From: Pseudomonadota bacterium
GTDB lineage: Bacteria > Pseudomonadota > Alphaproteobacteria > Caulobacterales > Aquidulcibacteraceae
Direction: 5' to 3'
Assembly: GCA_023410295.1 (NCBI GenBank)
Contig: JAEYPY010000004.1
Location: forward strand, 1-14,711
Length of the DNA: 14,711 nt
The notes beneath the pieces were generated by a model. It had not been told where the DNA came from. It searched no databases and saw only the letters and a list, made by a program, of their open reading frames with translations. The position numbers and the translations under genes were made by a program. Shown here in pieces: positions 1-8,048 of the stretch; position 1 is the first letter of the stretch; every line of letters starts with the position of its first letter.

Positions 1-245
1 ATGTTGATCACCGAGACGATGCGCGCGGGCATGTTCTGGCCCCTCTTTTCTGGAGTTCGTTCGAACCACGGACGGTCGGCCGGGAGGGTTAGTTTTTGGT
101 GAATCCGGGTCAAGCCACCGGCGCAGCGTTTCCCACTGCAAACGCAATGACAAACTCAGTCACCATTCAGCGACACCACGGCAAATTGCGTCCCGAGGGA
201 AGTTGAGACGTCAGCTCGGAAGCGGTCTCTGGGAGCACTTCTGCA
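1..245. other. Left-edge intergenic region, no supported gene
   Basis: No gene can be supported in these 245 bases. A 33-codon frame runs from base 1 to a TGA at 100-102, and a second frame is open to about base 92. Either could be the tail of a gene lying to the left, but neither has recognisable protein character. Short inverted repeats are visible: GCGTTT/AAACGC at 126-131 and 140-145, TGAC/GTCA at 148-151 and 159-162, and GAGAC/GTCTC at 205-209 and 225-229. These may belong to the control region of the secreted-protein gene at 246. I see no convincing -35/-10 pair. Confidence 0.4.
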
Positions 246-731
246 ATGAAAAACAAGCTTTTCGCGGCTGCCCTCGCGGCGCTGACGCTCGCCACCGCCG
301 GTGTTGCTTCGGCGCAAGATTACCGGCGCGGCGACCGCGACGGCCGCGGCAATTACGAACGCAACGACCGAGATCATTGGCGCGGGCGCGGTCAGATTAC
401 GATCCGCAACGATGGACGCACGTTCACGTTCGAGCGCAATGACCGCATGTTCCATCGCCTGCGCGAGCGGCCGTTCAATTTCCAGCCTGGCATGACCTAT
501 GCCTACACCGATCGCTGCAACCGCCGTGGCTGCGTTGTGTTCGTGTTCGATGGCCGCCAACGGCGCCCAGTCGACCGCATCTTCGCGCCGCACCTGCCGG
601 ACCGGCGTTTCGTGTGGCGTGAAGCGCGCGACTTCGACCGTAACTACGATCGCTTCGGCCGCTTCGATCGCGACGACGATCGCTGGAATAACGAAGACGA
701 GCGCGAGTACCGCCGAGGCCGCGGCCGTTAA
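246..731 (+). CDS. Small secreted Arg/Asp-rich protein of unknown function (RcnB-like style)
   Basis: This 161-residue protein begins with a clear Sec signal peptide: MKNK, a hydrophobic core at about residues 5-20, and an ASA-QD cleavage site after Ala23. The mature protein is very rich in Arg, Asp, Phe and Tyr. Its middle section (about 50-120) looks like a folded beta-rich domain with two cysteines, C91 and C96 (CNRRGC), that could form a disulfide in the periplasm. The tail (about 128-161) is low-complexity FDR/DDR/RGR repeats. The start is supported by GGGAG at 231-235, ten bases before ATG. The overall style resembles small periplasmic RcnB-like proteins, but I cannot assign it to that family firmly and no function is claimed. 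It stands alone, convergent with gor. Confidence 0.8.
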   Translation: MKNKLFAAALAALTLATAGVASAQDYRRGDRDGRGNYERNDRDHWRGRGQITIRNDGRTFTFERNDRMFHRLRERPFNFQPGMTYAYTDRCNRRGCVVFVFDGRQRRPVDRIFAPHLPDRRFVWREARDFDRNYDRFGRFDRDDDRWNNEDEREYRRGRGR

Positions 732-755
732 GCAGACATGAGTGCGGTTAGAGAG

Positions 756-786
756 CGAGGCGCCGGCGCAAGCTGGCGCCTCGTTT
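756..786 (+). terminator. Intrinsic terminator hairpin between convergent genes
   Basis: A 12-bp stem (756-767 with 772-783, one G-T wobble) is closed by a GCAA tetraloop of the GNRA type and followed by TTT at 784-786. It sits 24 bases after the stop of the secreted-protein gene and ends just before the gor stop codon on the other strand. The T run favours + strand termination, but the symmetric stem could also act on gor transcripts. Confidence 0.7.
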
Positions 787-793
787 CGTACCT

Positions 794-2179
794 TCAGGCG
801 GGCGCCTCGTTGTCGTGCGAGATCGGCTCGCCCATCAGCACCAGTTCTTCGGCGGCGGTGGGATGAACCGCGCAGGTTGCGTCCCACTGCGCTTTTGTGA
901 GCTTCGCTTTGACGGCTATGGCGGCGAGTTGGATCAGCTCTGCGGCTTCGGGGCCCGCGATATGGACGCCGAGCACGCAATCGGTGTTCGCATCGACCAC
1001 GAGCTTCATCAGTGTCTTCTGCTCGTTGCCGGCGAGGATGTGTTTCATCGGGCGGAAGGTTGAGCGGAACACTTTGAGCTTGTGGCCATGCGTGCGCGCC
1101 TCTTCCTCGGTGAAGCCGATGGCGCCGACGGGCGGGCGCGAGAACACCGCGCTGGCGACATCGGTGTGATCGAACGCGGTCGGGCGGCCGTTGAACTCGG
1201 TTTCGACAAACGCGACGGCTTCGCGGATGGCGACCGGCGTCAGATTGATGCGGTCGGTGACGTCGCCCACGGCCCAGATCGAGGGCACGTTCGAACGCGA
1301 ATAGGCATCGACGGCGACGGCGCCGCGTTCAGTGAGGCGCACGCCGGCGGCTTCGAGCCCCATGCCGGCAGTGTTCGGCTCGCGCCCAATCGCCCACATG
1401 ACGTGATCTGTTTCGAGCTTCATCGAATTGGATAGAGAAACCAGCTTACGCCCGCCACTGAGCGGAGTGATCTCGTCGATGATCGAGCCGCAAATGATGT
1501 TGACGCCGGTGCGCTGCAGATCGGCCTGCACGTGAGCGCGGATGTCATGATCGAAGCCGCGCAACACGCGCTCTCCGCGATAGATGACGGTGGTTTCAAC
1601 ACCGAGGCCGGAGAAGATGGTGGCGAATTCGAGCGCGATGTAGCCGCCGCCGGCGATGACGATGCTAGAGGGCAAGTCTTCGAGCAAGAACGCGTCGGTC
1701 GAAGTGATGCCGAGCTCTTGGCCCTTGGTGTCGTGCGGGCGCGTGGTATGGCCGCCGGTGGCGACGAGAATGCGTTCGGCGGTGATGGAGTGGCCTTCGC
1801 GGGTAAGGCGCACGGTGTGAGGATCGGCGACGATGGCGCGATCATCGAAGGTCGCAACGCCCGCGCCGTCGAGGTTCTTCTGGTAGAGGCCAGAGAGGCG
1901 ATTGACTTCGTTCTGCACGGCGTCGCGCAGCGTCGGCCAGTCGAAACGCGCCCAATCGACGGTCCAGCCGAAGCCCTTGGCGTCGCGAAACGCTTGGCTG
2001 TATTCGCTGGCGTAAACGAGGAGCTTCTTGGGCACGCAGCCGCGCAGCACGCAGGTGCCGCCCACTTGCACCTGCTCGGCAATGGCGACCTTGGCGCCCG
2101 CCTTCGCCGCCAGCCGCGCCGCCCGCACCCCGCCCGAGCCGGCGCCGATGACGAAGAGATCGTAGTCGTGTTGGGGCAT
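794..2179 (-). CDS. gor: Glutathione-disulfide reductase (NADPH)
   Basis: This FAD flavoenzyme reduces GSSG to two GSH with NADPH in the cytoplasm. The 461-residue protein starts with the FAD dinucleotide motif GAGSGG (12-17). It has the redox-active disulfide C43-VLRG-C48 in a GGTCVLRGCVPKK context, and a second nucleotide-binding motif (GGGYIALE) followed by YRGERVLRGFD. The two Arg residues in that segment match those that select NADPH in glutathione reductases. The dimer-interface catalytic pair is H439-P-T-A-A-E444 near the C-terminus. The length fits the plant-type family common in alphaproteobacteria. The start is fixed by ACGGAGGG ending two bases before ATG. It lies 15 bases downstream of purL on the same strand, so the two are probably co-transcribed. 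Confidence 0.93.
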   Translation of the reverse strand: MPQHDYDLFVIGAGSGGVRAARLAAKAGAKVAIAEQVQVGGTCVLRGCVPKKLLVYASEYSQAFRDAKGFGWTVDWARFDWPTLRDAVQNEVNRLSGLYQKNLDGAGVATFDDRAIVADPHTVRLTREGHSITAERILVATGGHTTRPHDTKGQELGITSTDAFLLEDLPSSIVIAGGGYIALEFATIFSGLGVETTVIYRGERVLRGFDHDIRAHVQADLQRTGVNIICGSIIDEITPLSGGRKLVSLSNSMKLETDHVMWAIGREPNTAGMGLEAAGVRLTERGAVAVDAYSRSNVPSIWAVGDVTDRINLTPVAIREAVAFVETEFNGRPTAFDHTDVASAVFSRPPVGAIGFTEEEARTHGHKLKVFRSTFRPMKHILAGNEQKTLMKLVVDANTDCVLGVHIAGPEAAELIQLAAIAVKAKLTKAQWDATCAVHPTAAEELVLMGEPISHDNEAPA

Positions 2180-2194
2180 CGGCCCTCCGTGGCG

Positions 2195-4426
2195 CTAATG
2201 CGCCACTTTCATATAGGCAGGCAGCCAGCTTTCGTGAGCGGTGCGGAGGTCATCCAGCGTGACGCTTTCGCGGTTCCCATTCACGCCAACGTAAGAAAGC
2301 TCACGTCCGCCGACCTCGCCCACATTGAGGATGTAAACGCCCGCCCTCTCGGCTTGGCGGTCTAGTTCATCGATCTTGTTGGCGGAAATGGCGATGAGGT
2401 ACCGGGCTTGGTCTTCTCCGTAGAGAAACTCGGCGTCGGAACCGTCGCCTTGATACCCGAGGGCAATGCCGACATCCGAACTCAAGGCCATTTCGGCCGC
2501 GGCAACCGCCAAGCCGCCATCGCTTATGTCGTGGGCGGCGCGCACCATTCCGTTCGAGATGAGAGCGCGCACGAAGTCGCCATTCCTCTTTTCGAGCGCG
2601 AGATCGACCGGCGGAGCGATCCCGCCGAGCTTGAACAAGTCGCGGGCATATACGGACTGTCCCAGATGGGAGCCGTTTAAGCCGACCAAGTACAGAAGCT
2701 CGCCCGGCTTTAGGGCATCGGCGGTGGCGCGGCGGTCGAGATTGTCGATGATGCCGACGCCGCCGATGGCGGGCGTGGGCAGAATGGCTTGGCCGTTGGT
2801 CTCGTTATAGAGCGAGACGTTGCCGCTGATGACCGGGAACGCGAGCGTGCGGCAGGCTTCGGCCATGCCTTCGATCGCGTGCACGATCTGGCCCATGATT
2901 TCCGGGCGCTGCGGATTGCCGAAATTGAGATTGTCGGTGACCGCGAGCGGGCGCGCGCCAACGACGGTCAAATTGCGCCACGCTTCGGCGACGGCTTGCT
3001 TGCCGCCTTCATAAGCGTCGGCTTCGACATAGCGGGGCGTCACATCGCACGTCATCGCCAGCGCGCGCTTGGAGCCGTAGAGGCGCACGATGGCCGCGTC
3101 GCTGCCGCTATCGGCGAGCGTGTCGCCCATGACGTGGCGGTCGTACTGTTCCCAGATCCAGCGCTTCGAGGCTTGGTCCGGCATGGCGAGCAATTGGGTC
3201 AGCGAGGACGCGAAGCCGGGATAGTCTTCGATCAGGCGCTTGTGTTCGGCTTCGGTGAGCGGGATGGCTTTGAGCGGGGCGACGTACGGGCGCTCGTATT
3301 TCGGCGCTTCGTCCGCAAGAGGCCCAAGCGGGATGTCGCAAACGATGTCGCCATGCCAACGCAGCGTGAGATTGCCGGTATCGGTGGTTTGGCCGATGAC
3401 TGCGGCGTCGAGGCCCCACTTTTCGAAGATGCGCTGCGCTTCGGCTTCGCGGCCGGGCTTCAGCACCATGAGCATGCGCTCCTGGCTTTCGCTGAGCATG
3501 AATTCGTAGGGCGTCATGCCCTCTTCGCGCGCAGGCACCGCATCGAGATCGAGCAGGATCCCGGCTTCGCCCTTCGACGCCATCTCGACCGAAGACGAGG
3601 TAAGACCCGCCGCGCCCATGTCCTGAATGCCGATGATCGCGTCCGTGGCCATGAGTTCGAGGCAGGCTTCGATCAGCAGCTTTTCAAGGAAGGGATCGCC
3701 GACTTGCACGGTGGGGCGAAGGCCCTCTTCGCCTTCGACGAATTCGGCGCTGGCCATGGTCGCGCCGTGGATGCCGTCGCGGCCGGTCTTGGCGCCGACA
3801 TAGACGACCGGATTGTTCGCGCCTTTGGCGGCGGCGGTGAAAATCTTGTTCTTGTCGGCAACGCCGAGACAGAACACGTTGACGAGAATGTTGCCGTTAT
3901 AGCGGGCGTCGAAATTGGTTTCGCCGCCGACTGTCGGCACGCCGACGCAATTGCCGTAAAAGCTGATGCCACTGACGACGCCATCGACCAACTTGCGCGT
4001 CTTCGGATGATCGGGCTCGCCAAAGCGCAGCGCGTTCATGATCGCGACGGGCCGCGCGCCCATGGTGAAGACATCGCGCAGGATGCCGCCGACGCCGGTC
4101 GCGGCGCCCTGGAACGGTTCGATGAAGCTTGGGTGGTTGTGGCTCTCCATCTTGAAGATGGCGGCAAGCCCCTCGCCGATGTCGATGGCGCCGGCGTTCT
4201 CGCCCGGCCCGTAGATCACATGCGGCGCCTTGGTCGGAAACTTCGCCAAATGGACGCGGCTCGACTTGTAGGAGCAATGCTCGCTCCACATCACGCTGAA
4301 GACGCCAAGCTCGGTCACGTTCGGGGTGCGGCCGAGCTTTTCGAGCACCAGATCGTACTCATCGCGTGAAAGGCCGAATTCTTCGGCGAGGGCCAGCGTG
4401 CCTGGCGCGAGCGGGTCTAGGGACAT
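2195..4426 (-). CDS. purL: Phosphoribosylformylglycinamidine synthase subunit PurL
   Basis: This is the ATP-using synthetase subunit that converts FGAR to FGAM in purine synthesis, partnering in small-type systems with PurQ (glutaminase) and PurS. Neither partner is in the window. The 743-residue length is typical of small PurL. Visible signatures are WSEHCSYKSSR with catalytic-type H50, and ESHNHPS (94-100) followed by the PFQGAATGVGGILRD nucleotide-binding stretch. A second half-repeat follows, as expected for this duplicated AIRS/PurM fold. I chose the ATG at 4426 (MSLDPL) because family homology begins there. The open frame runs 80 codons further upstream, but that would overlap the divergent MaoC gene and has no homology-like character. 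There is no Shine-Dalgarno before this ATG. A possible promoter lies immediately upstream, so the message may be leaderless. Confidence 0.95.
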   Translation of the reverse strand: MSLDPLAPGTLALAEEFGLSRDEYDLVLEKLGRTPNVTELGVFSVMWSEHCSYKSSRVHLAKFPTKAPHVIYGPGENAGAIDIGEGLAAIFKMESHNHPSFIEPFQGAATGVGGILRDVFTMGARPVAIMNALRFGEPDHPKTRKLVDGVVSGISFYGNCVGVPTVGGETNFDARYNGNILVNVFCLGVADKNKIFTAAAKGANNPVVYVGAKTGRDGIHGATMASAEFVEGEEGLRPTVQVGDPFLEKLLIEACLELMATDAIIGIQDMGAAGLTSSSVEMASKGEAGILLDLDAVPAREEGMTPYEFMLSESQERMLMVLKPGREAEAQRIFEKWGLDAAVIGQTTDTGNLTLRWHGDIVCDIPLGPLADEAPKYERPYVAPLKAIPLTEAEHKRLIEDYPGFASSLTQLLAMPDQASKRWIWEQYDRHVMGDTLADSGSDAAIVRLYGSKRALAMTCDVTPRYVEADAYEGGKQAVAEAWRNLTVVGARPLAVTDNLNFGNPQRPEIMGQIVHAIEGMAEACRTLAFPVISGNVSLYNETNGQAILPTPAIGGVGIIDNLDRRATADALKPGELLYLVGLNGSHLGQSVYARDLFKLGGIAPPVDLALEKRNGDFVRALISNGMVRAAHDISDGGLAVAAAEMALSSDVGIALGYQGDGSDAEFLYGEDQARYLIAISANKIDELDRQAERAGVYILNVGEVGGRELSYVGVNGNRESVTLDDLRTAHESWLPAYMKVAH

Positions 4427-4432
4427 GGGCGG

Positions 4433-4461
4433 CAGATAGCGTGTGTCGCACAGGGGAGCAA
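4433..4461 (-). promoter_or_regulatory. Candidate housekeeping promoter for purL, possibly leaderless
   Basis: Read on the minus strand, TTGCTCC (4461-4455) and GCTATCTG (4440-4433) are separated by 14 bases. This partly matches the Caulobacter housekeeping consensus TTGACGS-N10-14-GCTANAWC: TTG and GCTA are exact, and several other positions differ. The -10 ends only six bases before the purL ATG, so transcription would start at or next to the start codon. That would explain the missing Shine-Dalgarno. This is pattern matching only. Confidence 0.3.
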
Positions 4462-4550
4462 TGTGAGCCGCCGCAGCCCTGCCCCGCGAGAACGTCAGGG
4501 CAACTCGACAATGCCCCCGCCGGGCCTTATCGGAGGCTTGAGGGAGCATT

Positions 4551-5006
4551 ATGCCGATGCGCGAAATACCGTTGTCCGAAATCCAGAGCCTCGTGGGCCA
4601 GGAGATCGGCGTGTCCGACTGGCTGGAGATCACCCAGGACCGGGTCAACCGCTTCGCCGACGCCACCGGCGCCCACCAGTGGATCCACGTCGATATCGAG
4701 CGCGCAACGAAGGAGCTGGGCGGCCCGATCGCGCACGGCTATCTGGTGCTGTCGCTGATCCCGTTCCTGGCCAAGAACATCGTCCAGTATTCAGGTGTGA
4801 GCCGCGGCATCAATTACGGCTCCAACAAGGTGCGCTTCACCAATATGGTGCCGGTGGGCTCGCGCGTGCGCATGCGCATGAAGATGCTGTCTTGCGAACC
4901 GCGCGGCGGCGGCTTCCAGGTGACCAACGAGTTTAAGATCGAGGTCGAGAACGAAGAGCGGCCGGCGTGCGTGGCTGAGGTCGTGTCGCTGCTCTACCCA
5001 GCCTGA
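4551..5006 (+). CDS. MaoC-family (NodN-like) hotdog protein with altered catalytic motif
   Basis: A 151-residue single-hotdog protein of the MaoC/(R)-enoyl-CoA hydratase superfamily. Residues 35-48 read FADATGAHQWIHVD, followed by GGPIAHGYLVLSL (57-69), which is the NodN-like pattern. In true (R)-hydratases this loop is G-D-x-N-P-[LIV]-H with catalytic Asp and His. Here His46 is kept, but the Asp position is Ala41 and the N-P pair is Gln-Trp. Hydratase activity on acyl-CoA is therefore uncertain, and it may bind thioesters or use another mechanism. The start at 4551 has AGGGAG at 4541-4546. A second ATG two codons later (4557) has more usual spacing and is also possible. The stop overlaps the next start as TGATG, so translation is probably coupled to the phosphatase gene. 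Confidence 0.85.
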   Translation: MPMREIPLSEIQSLVGQEIGVSDWLEITQDRVNRFADATGAHQWIHVDIERATKELGGPIAHGYLVLSLIPFLAKNIVQYSGVSRGINYGSNKVRFTNMVPVGSRVRMRMKMLSCEPRGGGFQVTNEFKIEVENEERPACVAEVVSLLYPA

Positions 5007-5848
5007 TGCTGACGTTCGTCGAATCGATCTCCTTGGCGGGCGATCGCAGGAAGCAAAACGACGATGCGCTGGGCGCCACGCTGACGCGCGCCTGGGTGAT
5101 CGACGGCGCCACCGATTTGCACAGTGAGCCGATCTCCGGCGCGGCGTCGGATGCGGCGTGGCTCGCCGACTACCTCAACACGCGCCTCTTTGGGCTGGGC
5201 GGTAACGATCCTTCGGCGATCGTCCGCAGCATCAGCGCGGATGCAGCGGCGGCGTTCGCAGCGCTCTCAAACGGCCGGCCGTATGAAGCCTGGGCGTCGC
5301 CGACGGCGTCCGTGCTGATGATCAAGGAACTAGGCGGCGGCCGCATCGGCGGCGCGGACTTGGGCGATTGCCGCTGCTTTGCGCTGGGTGCGGATGGCGC
5401 CGCGCTGATCGCCGGCTCCAAGGAGCGCGCCACCGACGACGAGCAGAAACGCGCGCGCGATGCGACCAAGAATGCGGGTGCGGCGGCGCTGCTGCGCGAT
5501 CCCGATACGGTGGCGATGCTACGCGAGATACGGGCGCGGCATAACCACGCCGGCGGCGATTATTGGGTGTTCGGACTGCAGCCGGAATGCGCCGATCACA
5601 CGCGCGTCTGGCATTTGGACTTACAACGGCCGGCTCATGTGCTTTTGTGTACCGACGGCTTCTCGGCGCTGGTCGATCGTTACGCGGCCTACGATGCGGC
5701 GGGCTTGGTGCGCGCGGCGCTCGACAAAGGTTTGCAGGAACTTGGCCGTGAGCTGCGCGCGATCGAGACGGAAGACGCTGCGGGCGCGCGGCACCCGCGC
5801 TTTAAAGCGAGCGATGACGCCACGGCGTTGCTGCTGCGAGTCACATGA
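5006..5848 (+). CDS. PP2C-like Ser/Thr protein phosphatase
   Basis: A 280-residue cytoplasmic protein with the ordered motifs of the metal-dependent PP2C (PPM) family. These are R14-R15-K-Q-N-D-D20 near the N-terminus, VIDGATD with metal-binding D33-G34, GADLGDCRCF in the middle, LLCTDGFSALVD with D217, and SDDATALLL with D270-D271 at the end. Aspartates at the expected metal positions suggest an active Mn/Mg phosphatase acting on phospho-Ser/Thr. The usual Glu of the first motif is Asp19, and the final DN pair is DD. No transmembrane segment or extra sensory domain is seen, and no cognate kinase is in the window. The start ATG overlaps the MaoC stop by one base. The oligopeptidase gene begins 18 bases after the stop. 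The substrate is unknown. Confidence 0.85.
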   Translation: MLTFVESISLAGDRRKQNDDALGATLTRAWVIDGATDLHSEPISGAASDAAWLADYLNTRLFGLGGNDPSAIVRSISADAAAAFAALSNGRPYEAWASPTASVLMIKELGGGRIGGADLGDCRCFALGADGAALIAGSKERATDDEQKRARDATKNAGAAALLRDPDTVAMLREIRARHNHAGGDYWVFGLQPECADHTRVWHLDLQRPAHVLLCTDGFSALVDRYAAYDAAGLVRAALDKGLQELGRELRAIETEDAAGARHPRFKASDDATALLLRVT

Positions 5849-5866
5849 GGTCTGAAAGGACGGGAC

Positions 5867-8047
5867 ATGAACAGACGCGAACTCCTTCAAGCCAGCGCCG
5901 CGCTGCCCGCCCTCGCTCTCCTGCCCGCTTGCGCTACATCGGATGCCGACATGACCGAAATTCCAACGCCTCCCGTCGCCCGCGTCGAACTGAAGACGAT
6001 CGAGCAAGTCGGGCGCACGCGCGTCGACAATTATGCCTGGCTGAAGGACGACAATTGGCAGCAAGTGATGCGCGATCCCTCGCTGCTGAAGCCGGACATC
6101 CGCGCTTATCTCGATGAAGAGAATGCGTATCGCGAGGCGGTGATGGCGCCGACGGCGGCGCTGCAGGAGCGCATCTATCAGGAGATGCGTGGGCGTACGA
6201 AGGAGGACGACAGCTCCGTGCCGGCGCCGGACGGCCCGTGGGAATATTACCGGCGCTTCGAGACCGGCGCGCAGCACCCGATCTATGCGCGCCGCCCGCG
6301 TGGGCAGGATGGCCCGGAGCAGGTTCTGATCAATGTCGATGAGCAGGCCCGCGGCAAGACGTTCTACAAGGTGGTCGCTGCCGAGCATTCGCCCGATCAC
6401 AAGCTTTTCGCTTATGCCGTCGATGAGCAGGGTTCGGAAATCTACACGGTCTATGTGAAGGACCTGGAGAGCGGCGAGACGCTCGCCTCCACCATCAACA
6501 ACTGCACCGGCGACTTCGCCTTCTCACCGGACTCGCAGCTGATCTTCTGGACCTTCCGCGATGACAATGGCCGGCCGGCCAAGGTCTATCGCCGGCCCGC
6601 GCGCGGCGGCGAAGATGCGCTGGTCTATGACGAGCCGGACGATGGCTTCTTCATCAATGTGCATGTGAGCGAAAGCCGCGAGTACATTTTGATCCATGCG
6701 GGGCATCACGGTTCGTCGGAAACCCACCTCATTCCGGCGTCCGATCCGACGGCGGCGCCGACCCTCTTCTCGCCGCGCGAAGAGGAGGTGCTTTATTCGC
6801 CGACGCACTGGAACGGGCGCTGGTACATCCTCACAAACGCCGACGGGGCGGTGGATTTCAAGATCATGACGGCGGAGCCGGGCCACACGGCGCGCGCGCA
6901 ATGGCGCGAGTTCGTGCCGCATGAGGAAGGCCGTTACATCCTTGGCCTCAACGCGACCAAGGATTATCTCGTCCGCGCCGAGCGCTCGAACGCGCTGCCG
7001 CGCATCGTCATCCGCCACCGCAACGGCGATGAGCACGCCATCGCGCTCGCGGAAGAAGCCTTCAATCTCGAGATCACCGGCGGCTACGAATACGACACGC
7101 CGATCCAGCGCTACATCTATGAATCGCCGACCACGCCGATGCAGTGGTTCGATTACGATATGGCGACGCGCCAGCGCACGCTGCGCAAGACACAGGAAAT
7201 CCCCTCCGGCCACAATCCGGACGATTACGTCACCGGCCGCTTCTTCGCGACGGCGAGCGATGGCAAGCGTGTGCCGATCACGGTGCTGATGAAGCGCGGC
7301 ACCCCGCTCAACGGCTCGGCGCCGCTCTTTCTTTATGGCTATGGCTCCTACGGCATCTCGATGGACGCCGATTTCTCGATCCGACGTTTCTCACTCGTGG
7401 ACCGCGGCTGGATCTACGCCATTGCGCACGTGCGCGGCGGCTCGGAAATGGGCTTCGGCTGGTTCCAGGATGGGCGCCGCTTCGCCAAGAAGAACACGTT
7501 CAGCGACTTCATCGCTGTCGCCGAAGAGTTGATCTCGCGCGGCTATGGGCGTCCGGGGCATATCGTGTGCGAAGGCCGTTCGGCCGGCGGGCTCTTGATG
7601 GGCGCGATCAACAACATGCGGCCCGAGCTTTGGGCGGGCGTGATCGGCGGCGTGCCGTTCGTCGACGTACTCAACACCATGAGCGATACATCGCTGCCGC
7701 TGACGCCGCCGGAATGGCCCGAATGGGGCAATCCGCTCGAGGATGCGGAAGCCTACGACTACATCGCGAGCTACTGCCCCTACACGAATATCGAGCGCAG
7801 AGCCTATCCGGCGGTGCTTTCAACTGGCGGGCTCACCGATCCACGCGTGACGTATTGGGAGCCGGCGAAATGGGTGGCCAAACTGCGCCCGCACACGACG
7901 AGCGGACGGCCGGTGCTGCTGAAGATGAATATGGGCGCGGGGCACGCCGGCAGCGCGGGGCGGTTCGAGTTCTTGCGCGAACTGGCGCACGATTATGCGT
8001 TCGCGATCAAGGCGATTGGCGATGATGAGGCGGGCGGGCCGTTTTAA
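5867..8047 (+). CDS. Exported S9A peptidase, oligopeptidase B-like (Tat lipoprotein)
   Basis: This 726-residue serine peptidase of the prolyl oligopeptidase family has an N-terminal seven-bladed propeller region (about 30-450) and a C-terminal alpha/beta-hydrolase domain. The catalytic triad is S572 in GRSAGG, D658 in LTDPRVTYWEPAKW and H693 in GAGHAG. The DPRV-YWEP context is typical of oligopeptidase B, which cuts short peptides after Arg or Lys. The start is supported by AAAGGA at 5855-5860, six bases before ATG. The N-terminus carries R3-R4-E-L-L, a hydrophobic stretch and LPAC with C22. I read this as a twin-arginine lipoprotein signal, so the enzyme would act outside the cytoplasm, unlike classical cytoplasmic PtrB. 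In the specificity loop EWPEWGNP (616-623), Pro replaces the second of the two Glu residues that set basic P1 preference in enterobacterial enzymes. It follows the phosphatase gene by 18 bases and converges on oppA. Confidence 0.9.
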   Translation: MNRRELLQASAALPALALLPACATSDADMTEIPTPPVARVELKTIEQVGRTRVDNYAWLKDDNWQQVMRDPSLLKPDIRAYLDEENAYREAVMAPTAALQERIYQEMRGRTKEDDSSVPAPDGPWEYYRRFETGAQHPIYARRPRGQDGPEQVLINVDEQARGKTFYKVVAAEHSPDHKLFAYAVDEQGSEIYTVYVKDLESGETLASTINNCTGDFAFSPDSQLIFWTFRDDNGRPAKVYRRPARGGEDALVYDEPDDGFFINVHVSESREYILIHAGHHGSSETHLIPASDPTAAPTLFSPREEEVLYSPTHWNGRWYILTNADGAVDFKIMTAEPGHTARAQWREFVPHEEGRYILGLNATKDYLVRAERSNALPRIVIRHRNGDEHAIALAEEAFNLEITGGYEYDTPIQRYIYESPTTPMQWFDYDMATRQRTLRKTQEIPSGHNPDDYVTGRFFATASDGKRVPITVLMKRGTPLNGSAPLFLYGYGSYGISMDADFSIRRFSLVDRGWIYAIAHVRGGSEMGFGWFQDGRRFAKKNTFSDFIAVAEELISRGYGRPGHIVCEGRSAGGLLMGAINNMRPELWAGVIGGVPFVDVLNTMSDTSLPLTPPEWPEWGNPLEDAEAYDYIASYCPYTNIERRAYPAVLSTGGLTDPRVTYWEPAKWVAKLRPHTTSGRPVLLKMNMGAGHAGSAGRFEFLRELAHDYAFAIKAIGDDEAGGPF

Positions 8048-8048
8048 T

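Noticed and set aside
40..85. GTTCGTTCGAAC segment reminiscent of a tRNA T-loop
   Set aside because: The flanking bases do not form a T-stem and no acceptor, D or anticodon arm can be folded.
1..102. 33-codon frame from the first base
   Set aside because: Too short and featureless to tell from chance, and another frame is open over almost the same span.
156..980. Minus-strand open frame of 274 codons across the left genes
   Set aside because: It overlaps the secreted-protein gene, the terminator and the gor 3' end. Its composition is biased and it matches no family.
2789..4369. Long + strand open frame (526 codons) opposite purL
   Set aside because: It lies wholly antisense to purL, which has clear family motifs. 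Long mirror frames are expected in GC-rich genes, and the product has no recognisable domain.
4427..4666. 80-codon upstream extension of purL
   Set aside because: It would overlap the divergent MaoC gene and its ribosome site, and PurL similarity begins at MSLDPL.
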